Assembly (NCBI GenBank): GCA_030141605.1
Contig: JAQGDQ010002379.1
Span: 188,001-252,000 of the forward strand
DNA from: Tubiluchus corallicola
Lineage: Eukaryota > Priapulida > Priapulimorpha > Priapulimorphida > Tubiluchidae
DNA: 64,000 bases
Direction of reading: 5' to 3'
Part shown: positions 38,351-51,219 of the stretch, one piece after another
How positions within the stretch are numbered: position 1 is the first letter of the stretch
How the letters are laid out: each line of letters opens with the position of its first letter
Translations under genes and position numbers: made by a program
Notes under the pieces: generated by a model
What the model saw: the letters and a program-made list of their open reading frames with translations, nothing else
Database searches by the model: none
What the model was told of the DNA's origin: nothing

Positions 38351-38962
38351 TTAAAGGAAAACAGGATGATTTTTCACATGCCGCCCTATATTTATAAGTA
38401 TACAGCAAAAAGTATACCGCATACATTTTAGCATCTATAATAATGCTAAAGTGTTTGTGATAATAAAATAATAGTTTAAAAACTTAACTGACGGCTGGAG
38501 ATACCAGCAAGCGATGACGTCAGAACTGAACACAGTTTTGTAACAGCCAAACATTCAACGAGCTTGATGCAAGTGTTTGCAAAAAACAGAAATGGAAGTA
38601 TAATGCTACTGTACAACATTGACTGTGGTACACAAAAAACTTGTCGAATTTATGTTTAAAACTTTAAAACTTAAAACCGCCGTGTTGTCATGCTATTTCA
38701 CCAAAAAAAGGTAATACGTCAGAACTGAACAGAGACGTACAGTGCTTGTTTTTTATGCAATGTGTTTTCGAGATGCAGATACTATGTCTATTTAACTACT
38801 GTAGCTAATGGCGCATGAACACCGAGCGCACGCAAAATTAAACTTTGGTGGTAATAATTCTTTTACGTAAGTCACATAAAAAAACAATTATGTGCACTTT
38901 TAATATTTTACACATTAGATTACTTTTAGCTATAGCTTAAGATTGGGTCCTGTCCCCTTTAA
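38351..38962 (+). mobile_element. Repeat family A, copy 4 (full length)
   Basis: Starts TTAAAGGAAAACAGGATGA and ends GGGTCCTGTCCCCTTTAA. The right end gives the clearest inverted terminus (TTAAAGGGGACAGGACCC when complemented). At 612 bp it contains short insertions relative to the other copies. Confidence 0.75.
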
Positions 38963-39414
38963 GGAAAGAGTTGACAATTCTTTTTTTGTCTCGCTTTAGT
39001 GCACTTAGAAACGAAACTACTCATTCATGCATTAATTTTAATTTTAACCAAATCTAGGCAGAATATTTTTAAGAATAACATACCGCATTGATAAGATATT
39101 ATTTGTTCTTGTTGCCATCTTTGTCGTGGTCGCGGTTGCGACTGCTGCTGCTATTGTTGTTATGTGTTGTTATTTCAAGTAAGCATTCTAGAGAATTCTC
39201 TGCCTTGGGACCAGTATGTGATCTCGCACATTATGTTAATTATGTAGAAATATCTGTAATCACGAACACGAAGCTAATTAATTACCATGCTGTATGTACC
39301 CAATAGAGCTATATTTATTCTGCATCCTATGTCCATGTATTTTTCAAACAAATTACTGCTTCATGAAATCTTATCATGGATAGTCCTTAAAATCCCTGCG
39401 TAAGTTTCTAAAAA

Positions 39415-39610
39415 TCGATCAGAAGATAAGACAGGACAGGACAGGACAGGACAGGATTGGACAGGACATGGCGGGACAGGACAGGACAGGACAGGACAGG
39501 ACAGGACAGGACAGGACAGGACAGGGCAGGGCAGGGCAGGGCAGGGCAGGGCAGGGCAATACAAGATAAGATAAGATCTTTATTTAAATTCGAGCTTATC
39601 TTCTGATCGA
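39415..39610. repeat. Perfect 16-bp inverted repeat enclosing an ACAGG pentanucleotide array
   Basis: TCGATCAGAAGATAAG (39415-39430) and CTTATCTTCTGATCGA (39595-39610) are exact complements. Between them lie (ACAGG)n and (GCAGG)n units (39431-39558) and a retrotransposon-like 3' end. Transcribed, this would form a long hairpin. Confidence 0.75.
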
Positions 39611-39612
39611 AG
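39553..39612 (-). mobile_element. Retrotransposon-like 3' terminus beside the ACAGG array
   Basis: The minus strand reads GAATTTAAATAAAGATCTTATC, then a short ATCTT repeat that runs into (CCTGC/CCTGT)n. It has the same AATAAAGATCTTA word as the terminus at 2074-2100. Confidence 0.4.
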
Positions 39613-39754
39613 AGAACTAAATACATCAAAAACAATGGTGATTATGGTCAGACTGCTCACTCGTGAGAGTACTGTTATTTGGTGTTTCCGTGTGGTTGCA
39701 CAACAATTTTCTTACTAAAATTTTGAAACGTATGTATAGTAGCGTCAGCTTATA

Positions 39755-40197
39755 GTAGGGGGTGAGCATTCTCTATCAGAAAGCAAAGAAGGAGTTTACA
39801 ATTCCCCACGAAATTTTAAGTACTGTAACCCTAGACCTAACATTGTGTGTGGGGAATTGTAAACTTTAGCCCAAGTGCGAATTCGAATCGAATCAAATTT
39901 TTGACTTTCGAAATCGCTCAAACCGAGTTTCAAAATTTCAAATCCAAATCGAACTCGAAAAAATAGTCTCGCAAAGATCACGCATATTGCTTAATTTTGT
40001 ACCAAAGCAAAAAAATACTAACAATTTGGGTAAAAATCGTGCACTGAAATAGCAGCTAAATAATGGAGTTTGCATAACGTTTGAAACGGTTTAATCTTAA
40101 GGAACTTTTGTAGTAAAGTGCTGAATTACTCAAATCCAAAATTTTAAGTTCGAATAGAATTTGAATTAAAAAACTCGTTCGAACTGAATTCACCCCA
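39755..40197. mobile_element. 443-bp degenerate hAT-like MITE with GAATTCGAAT-type interior
   Basis: Left GTAGGGGGTGAGCATTC and right GAATTCACCCCA are inverted relatives. Flanking octamers AGCTTATA (39747-39754) and AGCTTACA (40198-40205) agree at 7 of 8. The interior is full of TTCGAAT-like words. Nested near the left end is a perfect 17-bp inverted repeat (39793-39809 and 39849-39865). No protein is encoded. Confidence 0.5.
39793..39865. repeat. Perfect 17-bp inverted repeat, 39-nt loop
   Basis: AGTTTACAATTCCCCAC at 39793-39809 is matched exactly by GTGGGGAATTGTAAACT at 39849-39865. It could be a tiny nested transposon or a hairpin. No TSD was found. Confidence 0.7.
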
Positions 40198-40694
40198 AGC
40201 TTACAGCGGAAAGCACAGAGTGCTGATTACTGTACGACTGGAATTCAGGTTCACATTTACATTTCGTTGTAATAACTATCACATCTGCAACATTTATATT
40301 CACTGGCGAACTCTACACGATCACCTCTATTCATCATGTTGGTAAACTCTTTACCAATAAGTGGTTTCAGTCAATCGCTCATTAAAACAATTCACATTCA
40401 GAATACACACCGTCTCCATTGATTGAGCCACACGAATGCTTTTTCTAGTCACAAATTTGTAACCAAATTTGCCTTGCGAAGAACTGTGGAATGAAAGATG
40501 ATTCGTTTTGGAAATTTTGTCCATAAATGAAATACACGGAAACGGAAGTATGACCGTGTATTTTCACCGTCATTGTTATTCTACGGCGATGGCACACTAG
40601 GTGACAGCGTCCGACACCGGACATCAAGTTTTGGATTAAACGGAAGTGCCAATCGTCCCCCATTATAGATGACTTGATGGATAAGGCAACCCAG

Positions 40695-40960
40695 TAAATG
40701 ACTGACTGACAAACTGACTGACTTCTTTAGCTAGGAACTACATGTGTTGCTGAGGGCTGTTCATTCTTTATTTGGTCGACTGCGTAGTTAACAACTGAAT
40801 GACGGACTGGTTGACTGGCTGAGTGAGTGAGTGAGTGACTGACTGACTGACTGACTGACTGACTAACTGATTAACTGGCTAGCTAGCTGCTGACTGATTG
40901 ACTAGCTGACTGACTGACTGACCGACTAACCGACCGACCGACCGACCGACAGACTGACGC
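40695..40960 (+). repeat. (GACT)n/(GACC)n degenerate tetranucleotide tract
   Basis: Two runs (40697-40722 and 40798-40953) of CTGA/GTGA/CCGA units, separated by about 75 bp of unique sequence. Confidence 0.93.
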
Positions 40961-41469
40961 GTGAAAAGAAACAAGAATTTATTCTAGCTTATAGAATGTT
41001 TATCATCAAGAATGTTCGATTTCTTCATTGACAGATATCTTCTTATTTTGCTTAGGAATTTTCTGACTCTGCCAGTCTTTTTATTATCTAAAACGAATTA
41101 CATTACTTTTTGCGCGATCCAATTTGCACTGAACTACTTTGCTAAAATATTTACGATATAGAAATATTTTAATCGCAATATAAACTGGAGAGGGAGAATA
41201 TTTAAACGGTAGAGGACAATATCTTGACTGAGACAAACGTAAACGGCACGCGTCAAAACTTGTTACAAATTTGCAAGCATTAGATGACAAAATTGACAAA
41301 CTGAAATTTATCTGTTATATAACCAGTAGCTACAAGGGTGTCCTTGAAAATGGAAAAACAACAAGTTATACATGGAAGAATTCAATGCTTCAATGTAATT
41401 GGTTTGTGCCAGACGGTTTAGTTAGTAGTAAGGCGTAATGGTGTAATGGGGTAATAATAATCTCTGTTA

Positions 41470-41690
<221 letters not shown>

Positions 41691-41880
41691 TATATTACTA
41701 TAATTTCATGCGTTGCAGGTAGAAATTACATTAAAAACATTTTGAACGATCGCTTTTTATTTGTTTCTTCAAAATCTCGACTTTCATACTAAGTCTTCAC
41801 AGGTGACAAACAAATTAGCTCAATGCAAGAGACGTTGTTTTTCTTATATTAGTTTCTAGCAAATGTCTTAGCACAGAAAG

Positions 41881-42280
41881 TTCTTCGCTGGTACATGCAT
41901 TTCGCCATTTGCTAGTTAGATGGACGGAAGCCAATAGCGTCTGCATCTGTGAACACGTTGCAGAAAAAATACAGGCGCCGTATCTCCCGTTTTTAAATTT
42001 ATAATTTCCCGAGTTTTTTGTGTATTACACCGAATGTTGCACTGTACTTCAAGTTTCGCTTTTGCAAACATGTGCAACACGCTCATGGAATGTTTGTGCT
42101 GTTGAAAATTATGTTCAATCATGAAATCATCACTAGCTGGGCTTGCCAGTCGTTAATTAACTTTTTAACCTATTATTTAATTGCCAGAAATACTTTTGCG
42201 TAATTATAGGTGCTAAAGCATATATTTACTGCACTTCAAAAAGTGAGGTAGACTGCGAAAAATAATCCTGTTTTCCTTGA
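41881..42280 (-). mobile_element. Repeat family A, copy 5 (minus strand, truncated)
   Basis: The minus strand from 42280 reads CAAGGAAAACAGGATTATTTTTCG, then the family's conserved GTATTTCTGGCAATTAAAT and ACTAGCAAATGGCGAAATGC blocks. The right terminal region is replaced by unrelated sequence near 41880. Confidence 0.6.
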
Positions 42281-42777
42281 CAGAGCGCATTTATTAATTG
42301 ATTGCAACTTGCAAGCTTTACTTAGCCCTGTCCTGAAAGCTTCAAATAAACATTTCTTCTCTCATTCAAGCTGATTTCTGTCAATAGCACTACGAATTAC
42401 ATCCTACTGGATTCAATTTAGCAAAGTTTAATGCCATCTGTTTCTACTTCGCACTGTAATTATGCTGTAAACAGGATTTACTATTGGATTTTACAGTGGA
42501 CTGTAATGCCTCCTCTAACCATTCCAAACCGAGCATGTTGATTCACGTGCACATGTACCCCTCCTTCACAAATCCTACTATACATAAAAATTCGTTGGAT
42601 TTGTGTTTTCGTTTGGTAAGATTAGAAAAGTTAAAGGGAAAAATTTGAAACCGTTTTTAGCAAAATTTCTTCATTGTACTGATAAAAATATTCTAGTGGC
42701 TTCTTACTAAAACATAAGACCTGGAGCAAGAGATTTATTACAAACAGGAAAAAAATAGCCACTCAAATGCCATTTAT

Positions 42778-42878
42778 AGGTAGGTAGGTAGGCAGGCAGG
42801 CAGGCAGGTAGGTAGGTAGCTAGGTGGGAGATAGGCAGGCAGGCAGGCAGGTAGGTAGGCAGGTAGGTAGGTAGGCAT
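42778..42878 (+). repeat. (GTAG)n/(GCAG)n tetranucleotide tract
   Basis: Alternating blocks of GTAG and GCAG units in the pattern AGG(T/C), about 100 bp. The same unit on the other strand makes the CCTA array at 56.4-57.5 kb. Confidence 0.97.
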
Positions 42879-42889
42879 ATTCTGCGTAA

Positions 42890-43980
42890 AAAGACTTTTT
42901 TACATGAAGTTTTTGCTTCACCTTTTGTTGATCATTTATTGCTGCTTCACCGACCACTTTATTTCTGCTTCCTCGGGCATTTTACTACTCCCTCATGGGC
43001 CACTTTTTTACTGCTTCATGGACCATTTTATTGCTGCCTCATGGACCACTTTATTGCTGCATCAAGGACCACTTTGTTTCTGCGTCATAGTGTCTTTGCC
43101 TAACCACGTGTCGGCTGAAATTCGTTTGTTCTTGTCCTGACTGACCGCTCAATGTTTACTTTACTCCCACAGTAACTTTTAGTACCCAAATCAAATGTCA
43201 AATTCACGAACTGGAACAATTATCTCGATGGGCTTCTTAAAAAAACAATTTCTATAACAGCTAGGACAGGGATCAATTGAGAAGTTAATGTGTGCTTAGC
43301 GACCGAAATTAAATAACGCCGAGCCAGGGCAGGAAATGGAGGAGCGACCGCCAAAACTTTTTCTTTTACGTTTTATCTGCCATGCTACTCGTTGAGTGAC
43401 AATATATATCTAGCCGAAGTTCCGAATTTGTGTAAGACACTACCATCTGAAAGTCCAGCGAGGATTGTCCGCACTAAAGAGATGTCCCCAACAATCGACA
43501 TAATAGGTGAGTTCTGCAGTTGATCGCTGGATTCATTCATGCTGGATATCACCTAGCAGTAACTGAACTTCATAAAAAGAGGGTTAATTAATACTAACGG
43601 AAGTAAACTGAAAAATCATACAAAAGCGGCCATATCAATTACCCCATTACTGAAACACATTTCAGCAAAGCGCTACTTTATTGGCATTGTGATCGGTTTC
43701 AGTGAAAGTGTTTCGGCATCAAACACAGTGCAATGCGTTGACCTTGTTTACTCGGACAAATGTAATCAGTAAATGGAGTGTAAATTATTCTGCAGTATGT
43801 GGCGTTATATAGTCAACCGCCATAAAGTTAATGCACTGCATATAAAGAAGCCAAGCAAACTGTATTGGAATGATACTGATACATAGTAAAAGCATGTTGT
43901 TCTAATCGTATGCAAACAGGGCATTACGATTTTCGTGACACCGTTTACTTCGAAACGAAACGCGACTACGAAACGATTTC
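42890..43980. other. Short degenerate GACCACTTTATTGCTGC repeat near 42950-43085; otherwise nothing
   Basis: Words of the type TGCTTCATGGACCATTTTAT/CTCATGGACCACTTTATTGC recur about six times at 23-26-bp spacing. This is a small decayed tandem repeat that creates a 78-codon frame. I do not read it as protein. Confidence 0.6.
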
Positions 43981-43988
43981 CGAACGTC

Positions 43989-44209
43989 TTTTCGTTCCCA
44001 TCTCTTCAGTGAATCTAAGGAAACATTCTAAGAGATAAAACGATATAAAATTAATGGCTGCTTATGCAGAATACATTGCCTTACCCATTTTTTCTAGATA
44101 ATGAATGACAACTGGTGCTTGACACTTCAGCAATTCAACAATTCATTAATTTTATGTCGGTTGTTCCTTTCAATTTATTCCTGGATTCACTGAAAAAAGG
44201 GAACGAAAA
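43989..44209. repeat. Inverted repeat, about 30-bp arms
   Basis: TTTTCGTTCCC...CTTCAGTGAATC at 43989-44020 is matched inversely by GATTCACTGAA...GGGAACGAAAA at 44180-44209, with about four differences. The whole unit is about 220 bp and could be a small MITE. No clear TSD was found. Confidence 0.55.
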
Positions 44210-44214
44210 CGGGA

Positions 44215-45980
44215 TCTTCTGAAATGCAATAAGCTGTACAAAGAAAGTTATGATGCTCTGGTTGTATTGGATGAAAATATTGTTCAAATCGGGCAAACAA
44301 AGAAACAATTTATGTGTTACCTACAGTTTGTTGTAGATAACTCTTGTACTATTGTATTTTACATAGCACGAGGCCTCGTGACATGCGTAGCAGATATCTA
44401 ACTACTTTGTCCATCCCCGTAGATCAGTGTTTTTTGCCCCATACATCTTTTTCACCATATGTTCTGTTATCATTCCTACTAGGTCTTTCCAAAATGGTCT
44501 AATTTCTTAGCGTATTACCCCCTGGAAACATTTTAATAATATGTCAGGATGTTGCACCTTTTACACCTTTTTAAGCTTACCTGATTCTGCACGTTGCAGA
44601 TTTACTTGATTGGTTTTTATAACAGATTTTTACAAATACAGCAGTAATAGAAAAACTGAAATGAAGTCGTGTAAATTAACGCTTGAAATTCAACAGTACG
44701 CTGTCCTGTAGCACAATTTGTAAAATTCTAGTTTGCTGATCAATATTCAAAACTCCCACCTGTTGAGAACCACTCCTGCAGATACAGAGTTGTGGATCAT
44801 GCACATGCGCATGCGCCTGCAATAAGTCAATGGTACCCTCCTGAATTGTTCAAATAAACCAGAAGTCGGTGGATATAGAGGCCAAAGAGAAGGGCATAAC
44901 AGCCTCGTTGGCTATTCCGAATTATAAGTCTTCACGCGTGGTGCTTTCAACTTGCAAACTTCTCCGTTTGGTCCGTTAAATACCCCCCCCCTTTATATCT
45001 TAATACATTTCTTGTAATAGCGAGGTTATTAGCCCGTAGTAGGCCCAGTTGGGAACTGCAAGACTAATCAACTCTTTGGATAAGAAATTGCCAGTATTTA
45101 CCCTTCAATAGTAACTCCTACCATCTACCATTAATCAATTTCTCATTGATTAAAATGTTTCCCACATAAGAAAGTAAGCGCCATGAGACTAATCAAAATG
45201 ACCTGAACTGAAAGTACACTTTCACGTTCACCCGGCACTAGACTATCTAGATACCAGACCACCATTGACCACTGAACAGCCTCCAGGTTCATCAACGTCT
45301 ACTAAAAGTTGGATATTAATGATGAAGCCAAATAGCCTTGCATTTCGATGTAAAAAAGTCAAATGTAAATTTTGCTGCACGTTGTGATATTTCAGGAAAG
45401 TTCGCTTAAGCTTTAATTAAGGTAATGTTTAAGTAAATCTGAGCATTTCTTCAAACTGCAATTAAGATTGCGCCAACATGACATTCAGTTAACCGCCTTA
45501 ACTGGTAAAATCCTAACTAAAGCAAGAGATTACTATAATTAAGATTTCCAATTGGAAAATGGTTTATAAAAGGAAATAAGACTTAATTTACCGTCAGACA
45601 AATTCTATGCAGGAAAATCTTCAGTGACTTACTAGACTAGAAGAAAATGTGCTTCTGTAAAGTTCTATGGGAGACATTTATGACATCTATTTCAGGGTTG
45701 TTAGATCTAAAAATCCATTTCTATTAGCTTCCTTTAAAAATGCCAGTCTTTTTGGGTCTAGTGGAACTTTTTCAGATTCCGCAAAATCGAATTGATAAAA
45801 ATAATGTTTTTATAATAATTATTAAGGCAAATCAGTTAATGTTTGTGTGGCGGTTATTGCGTGAAGTGAAAGTAACAGAAATGGATCCTCCCAGTCATAG
45901 TCCTAACTACTCTGGAATGGATGTTATAATCGTTTCTCGATGTTAATTTTCTGTGAATTTCATTTAGCTTATATGTTTGT
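44215..45980. other. No feature recognised
   Basis: Unique AT-rich sequence with a C-run at 44984-44992. Confidence 0.5.
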
Positions 45981-45984
45981 GCAA

Positions 45985-46075
45985 AAAACTTAATGGCCAT
46001 TTTGTTTTTTCTTTGCAACCGAAAGGCCTGTGGTTCGAATCCAGACTGCATCCGACTTTTTCACATTTGCTGTCG
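45985..46075 (+). mobile_element. tRNA-derived SINE-like unit
   Basis: A perfect B box GGTTCGAATCC (46032-46042) is preceded by an anticodon-stem-like CTTTGCAACCGAAAG and a weak A-box region near 45990-46001. It then continues ACTGCATCCGACTTTTTC. Confidence 0.45.
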
Positions 46076-46368
46076 GATAGATTGGTTTGAAAAATTCAAT
46101 AATTATTTGTTTATTCATCAATAATCTGTTAGCATTAAGCGACCTCGGAATTCTGCTCCTATCGAACCTAAGTAGATATGGACGTAAAGATAAACGTGTG
46201 GGCGGAACATAATTTCGACAGGCAGACAGACAAGCGGGCAGGCAAACAGATAAATAAATAGATAGCCTAACAGACGAAGTAGTTAAAACGAATTAGTTAC
46301 ATGTAATTAAGTAATTAGTAACGAGGTCTATATGATCATTGCAACCTGCATCTTTATGATTTATATTT

Positions 46369-46774
46369 AGTAATCGAATGTGGAAACTTTTCCAAGTCTA
46401 TAATTCTGAATGCTGCAAGAAGAAATTATTGAAGTCTCGTAATCTAATCTATCTCTACACTTTAACAAGTTTAAAAATTACGACGAAAGAGTTAAGATCG
46501 GTTTAGTAATCGAATGTGGAAATTTTTCCAAGTCTATAATTCTGAATGCTGTAAGAAGAAATTATTGAAGTCTCGTAACCTAATCTATCTCTACACTTTA
46601 ACAAGTTTAAAAATTACGACGAAAGAGTTAAGATCGGTTTAGTAATCGAATGTGGAAACTTTTCCAAGTCTATAATTCTGAATGCTGTAAGAAGAAATTA
46701 TTGAAGTCTCGTAACCTAATCTATCTCTACACTTTAACAAGTTTAAAAATTACTACGAAAGAGTTAAGATCGGT
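46369..46774 (+). repeat. 136-bp tandem repeat, three units
   Basis: AGTAATCGAATGTGGAAA starts at 46369, 46505 and 46641. The last unit is two bases short. Copies differ at only a few bases (for example CTGCAAG/CTGTAAG, GTAATC/GTAACC). The units are AT-rich and stop-filled. Confidence 0.95.
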
Positions 46775-46779
46775 ACCAA

Positions 46780-48500
46780 TGCGCAAGCTAATAATTCGTA
46801 AGCAAACTGTTAATGCGTCGACTTCATGAATTCTTAACTTATTTCATGTTTTCCCTATAATCATCGTCATTTACGTCCAGCTTATATACAAATTTAATGT
46901 ACATTTATTCTCTTGGGAAATTTGGGTTACTTGCACCTATAATACCCGATAACATTTGGGTTCTTCACAGCTATCATTACAGAGTCTTCGTAAATACTGT
47001 ATGAAAAATTAACGAAGATTACGCTGTCTCTATTTCGTGTAATTATTTCGTTAAACACCTCTAAGGCTATAACGCCGCATAAGAATATTAAGTGACATCT
47101 TCAGTCATTTCTAAATTACCAAAACTTTAGCAGTAAATTAGAATAGAGTCGGAATTTGTTTAAAATTAACATAAATTGCATTTACTTGAATTTAATTACG
47201 TTATATTTCATTCCGTTCGTTACGTTACGTTCCGTGTTGTCATATCACGTACACACGCTACATTATGTAGCATTACCGGTACAGCAAAGCATTTTTTTAG
47301 AATTTTGACGGCAAACTTGCCTACTGCTGACTGTGCACGTTTGTGTGTAACTGCACAGATCTAAATCTCATCAGAGCTTTGAGCTAACTGCATGTGCAAG
47401 AACAACATGATGCAGCAACATAACATTAAATTCTGTTCTATTCGTCACTTTCGTTGTGTACAATATGATACAATCTCTATTAATAATAACTGTGCGATAA
47501 TTACTTTTTCGCGTGATAAATGAATTTTTTGTTGGACGTGCTGAATCTCTCGTCTAAGAATTCCTCTTTATTTTGTTTCGTTGTTTCCATGGTGTGTCCA
47601 CACTATTCAGGGTACAGGGCGTAATCTCTTCTGCGAGATATGATCGTCTCCAAAGCGCATCCGTCTTCTAAGCGTTCTGATGGATAACATTTTTTACTTT
47701 CTTTTACTCTTTCTCGTGTAGTTTTGTTTCCATTCCTCTTCTTTTTGTTGAGTCCATAGCCACAATGTACATTTGTTCAAATAACCCATTAGCACTTTTG
47801 CATCATTTGACTAAATAATTTCTTGTAGTGGCATAGTTCACTTTGTCGTAACATATTCAAGCATATTCTCAGTAGTATCATCTTCATTTTTATACACTGG
47901 ACTCTCGTCTTCTTTGAACTGACTGTTCTAATACTTCTTGAGTAGCAACATATTTAATTTAATTTTTATCAACACCCCTTCTAGTGCTATTCCTAGACAG
48001 CTTATGATAGCTGATTACGTAATTAACAGCAGAGCTGTGGCAATACGATATTAATAACAGTAACTCCATACAATTTTTTATTTTGCCAAGTTTATAAGGT
48101 ACAAATTTTAAATACCTTGACTTTGTTTTAACCCCTCCTGTCCTAACCAGATCTTTCACCTATAGTGTCGTATTAGTCATCGCCTCTATATTGTGTAATA
48201 GGCTTGTAAATAGCGCCAATAAAAGCAATATTCCGAAGAACATCAGTCCCTAATTATTGTATTGCGTTACTAATATTACATACGTTATTGTCAACTGCTG
48301 TGCAGTTAATTATGCAGTAAACCATAGTGGCATGGTTATATACAGTCTATAGATACAATATAAGTGCACAGTATATGTTTTTACAACGACCTCTATGGCG
48401 ATAACCACAAAAGCGGTAACAGTATCAACAAGAATACTGAAGGTGACAAATATAGCGACAACGGAAACTACAAGGACAAGAGCAACAAAACCAATAACAT
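46780..48500. other. No feature recognised
   Basis: Includes a small CGTTACGTTACGTT patch at about 47216-47234. No coding signs were seen. Confidence 0.5.
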
Positions 48501-48504
48501 AAAC

Positions 48505-48693
48505 CGTTGCACAACAACAACAACAACAACGACGACAACAACAACAACAACAGCAAAAGCAATAGCGGCAACAGCAACGGCAACAACAGCAGCAGCAGTA
48601 GCAACAACGATGACGACGACAACAACAACAACATGGTTGCACTAGGAGCACCAAAGACAATGATTGTGATGACAGCAATAGCAACAACAGCTA

Positions 48694-48725
<32 letters not shown>

Positions 48726-48742
48726 ACAACAAAACGGCTGCA
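48505..48742 (+). repeat. (CAA)/(CAG) trinucleotide mosaic
   Basis: CAACAACAA with ACG, AGC and GAC variants, interrupted at 48640-48685. Thr-, Asn/Ser- and Leu-rich frames on both strands are its translations. Confidence 0.95.
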
Positions 48743-49488
48743 GCAGGAGTAGAAGAAAAAAGAAAAAGAAAAATTAATACCGCCATGGATTGTTGACGCT
48801 TTAAAAATAGGCAGCTTTACCATCACCAACATGAAGACAGCGAGGATGTTTATAATAGATCCTGGTGTTTATTTGACTCCACCTAATTTGTCTGAAGTTA
48901 ATGGCTCTAATGCAATTGACACCAAGCGTAAATGAGGGGAGTGCACTGAAAGTGTGTGTGCTCGTTTAGAAATGGCTTGCATTGTGGTTTGAATGAAAAA
49001 CAAAAGCAAGAAATGAAGCAAATAAAACGCTTTTTGCAAACAAGGAAAATGCGTTACAAGGTTTTCTGAGAAACATGTATTGTGTTTTAAAACATAGTAC
49101 ATAGATAAATAGTTAAACCACAGCCCAAGTTTGGAACACTTGCTTAAACATGCATAATGCGCGTTTGGCAAACTTTGTGAACAAATGCAGCTTGTAACTC
49201 TAGTGACGCATCTGCTAAAATTATTACTGAACTAGAAAAAGAGCGAGACCACTTTTAATGATTGCCTAATGCAGTCATCTCATTAGGTGCCAAAGGTTTC
49301 GTTTAGTACTGACCGTCTCTCGGCTTGTGTGATAGCTTGTGTTATACTACAACGAACTCTTCTTCAAATAAACAAAACCTAACTAAGCCCTGGAGTCACC
49401 CAATGGTGTCCAGTTTTAGTGGAAGTATTGGATAACGGCGCCAAAGCCATTTGCTGGAATCTTTGAACTTGTAGTAAACTTAGCCGTA

Positions 49489-49693
49489 ACAAATGATACT
49501 GAAGCTTGGCACATATATACTTCGGACTACGTAAAAAATGTTGCATGTTGCCAAAAAACTGTTGTAATTGACGGTACAGATAGCCCTGAGTACAGATAGT
49601 ACAAATGATACTGAAGCTTGGCACATTTGTACATCGGACTACGTAAAAAATGTAGCATGTTGCCAAAAAACTGTTGTAATTGACGGTACAGAT
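49489..49693 (+). repeat. Tandem duplication, period 112 bp
   Basis: ACAAATGATACTGAAGCTTG ... GACGGTACAGAT occurs at 49489-49581 and again at 49601-49693. The copies differ at about three or four bases (ATATATACTTCGG/ATTTGTACATCGG). It is a local recent duplication. Confidence 0.95.
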
Positions 49694-49699
49694 TGTTCA

Positions 49700-50920
49700 A
49701 TACAAAAACAGAATTATAACTTTCACTGATTAGTTAAAATGATCAGAGGTTTCATGTGACCAGCCATATCGAAAATATAGTTCCCAACAAAATAAAATTT
49801 ACTGTGTTGATGTAAATAGTCCACAAAGTTGCTCTTCGTGAATTCAAAATACTTTGATAGTAAACCGACGCCTCTGAAGCTCCTTCCCAGGGGATTTCCT
49901 TTTATAATGAGGTTCTGTTTCCATATTAAGACCGCCTCTACCTGCCATTACGGGAAGGACAGTGCGATGAAATATGTTAGGTGGCGCAAAAAACGTGCCG
50001 ATACTTTGATCACGGAATCGCTTGAAAGTTACCACACAGATGGTACAGACGTTTGTGTGATAATATCAGAAATTTTTGGTCATTCATATAATTATAATTT
50101 TTCCAAAGATACAAAAGTCTGAAAACAGGAAGTCAAAAAAGTAAATACCGGAAAAAATTGTGTTACTGTTGTTAAACTTACCGACAATGCTCTACGTGTC
50201 CACCATTTAGCTGCAAACTAAACGAAGGCGTTCCTTCCGACAGCTGACACAATTTCTACCTTCTTTAATTAAGGGGTACTTGATCCCACCTGCTCAACAA
50301 TTTTTGCTCTTAGTTTCTCTGAATCAAACGGCTCTGTATGACCGTCGCATACGCTGGAAATTCAAGATACTTTAGTTTAGTTCAGGATTAAGTTTAATTT
50401 TTTTATTTGACAGCAAATCCTTATCAATATTTTACTATAGCCCAGGATGTAAAATGAGCTAACATTGTTCTGGCATTTAAATATTTGACGTACAAAAGAT
50501 TTTCGGCCATGGCTTAAAACTATACACTTGCAACTCTCACAACCAAAAGTCAATGCATTGTAGTACCAAGCTGTTAAACTTCATCTTTGTAGAGAACCTG
50601 CTTCTACTGTACTGTAGTTTAAATTTTGGTATTTTTCTGCGCCAGCAGATGAAAAAGACATTTGAAATTGTTCACTTGGCTGAAATTAAGGTTTTGGAAA
50701 TTGAAGAGCTACTGTTGAAGAGAAGGATCAAGCCAAAGAACTGGATAAGGATGTTGCTGAATATGACAATTAAAAGAATCAAATTTATCTATTGCTGCCT
50801 TCATTGATAACAACTGGGTTACCATCTGAGAATTTGCTGTTTGCAACAAACTGTAAACATTAATTACAAAGGGAAATGACAGGTCGGCAACTAGAAGTTT
50901 TTTACACATGGAGTTCATAC
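49700..50920. other. Unrecognised; open on both strands around 49840-50120
   Basis: A 97-codon plus frame (no ATG until about residue 27) and a 63-codon minus frame overlap. The GC content is slightly higher than the flanks. No domain was recognised. It may be part of an uncharacterised repeat. Confidence 0.35.
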
Positions 50921-50925
50921 ATGGT

Positions 50926-51199
<274 letters not shown>

Positions 51200-51219
51200 G
51201 ATGGAGAGAGTAAGTGTTT

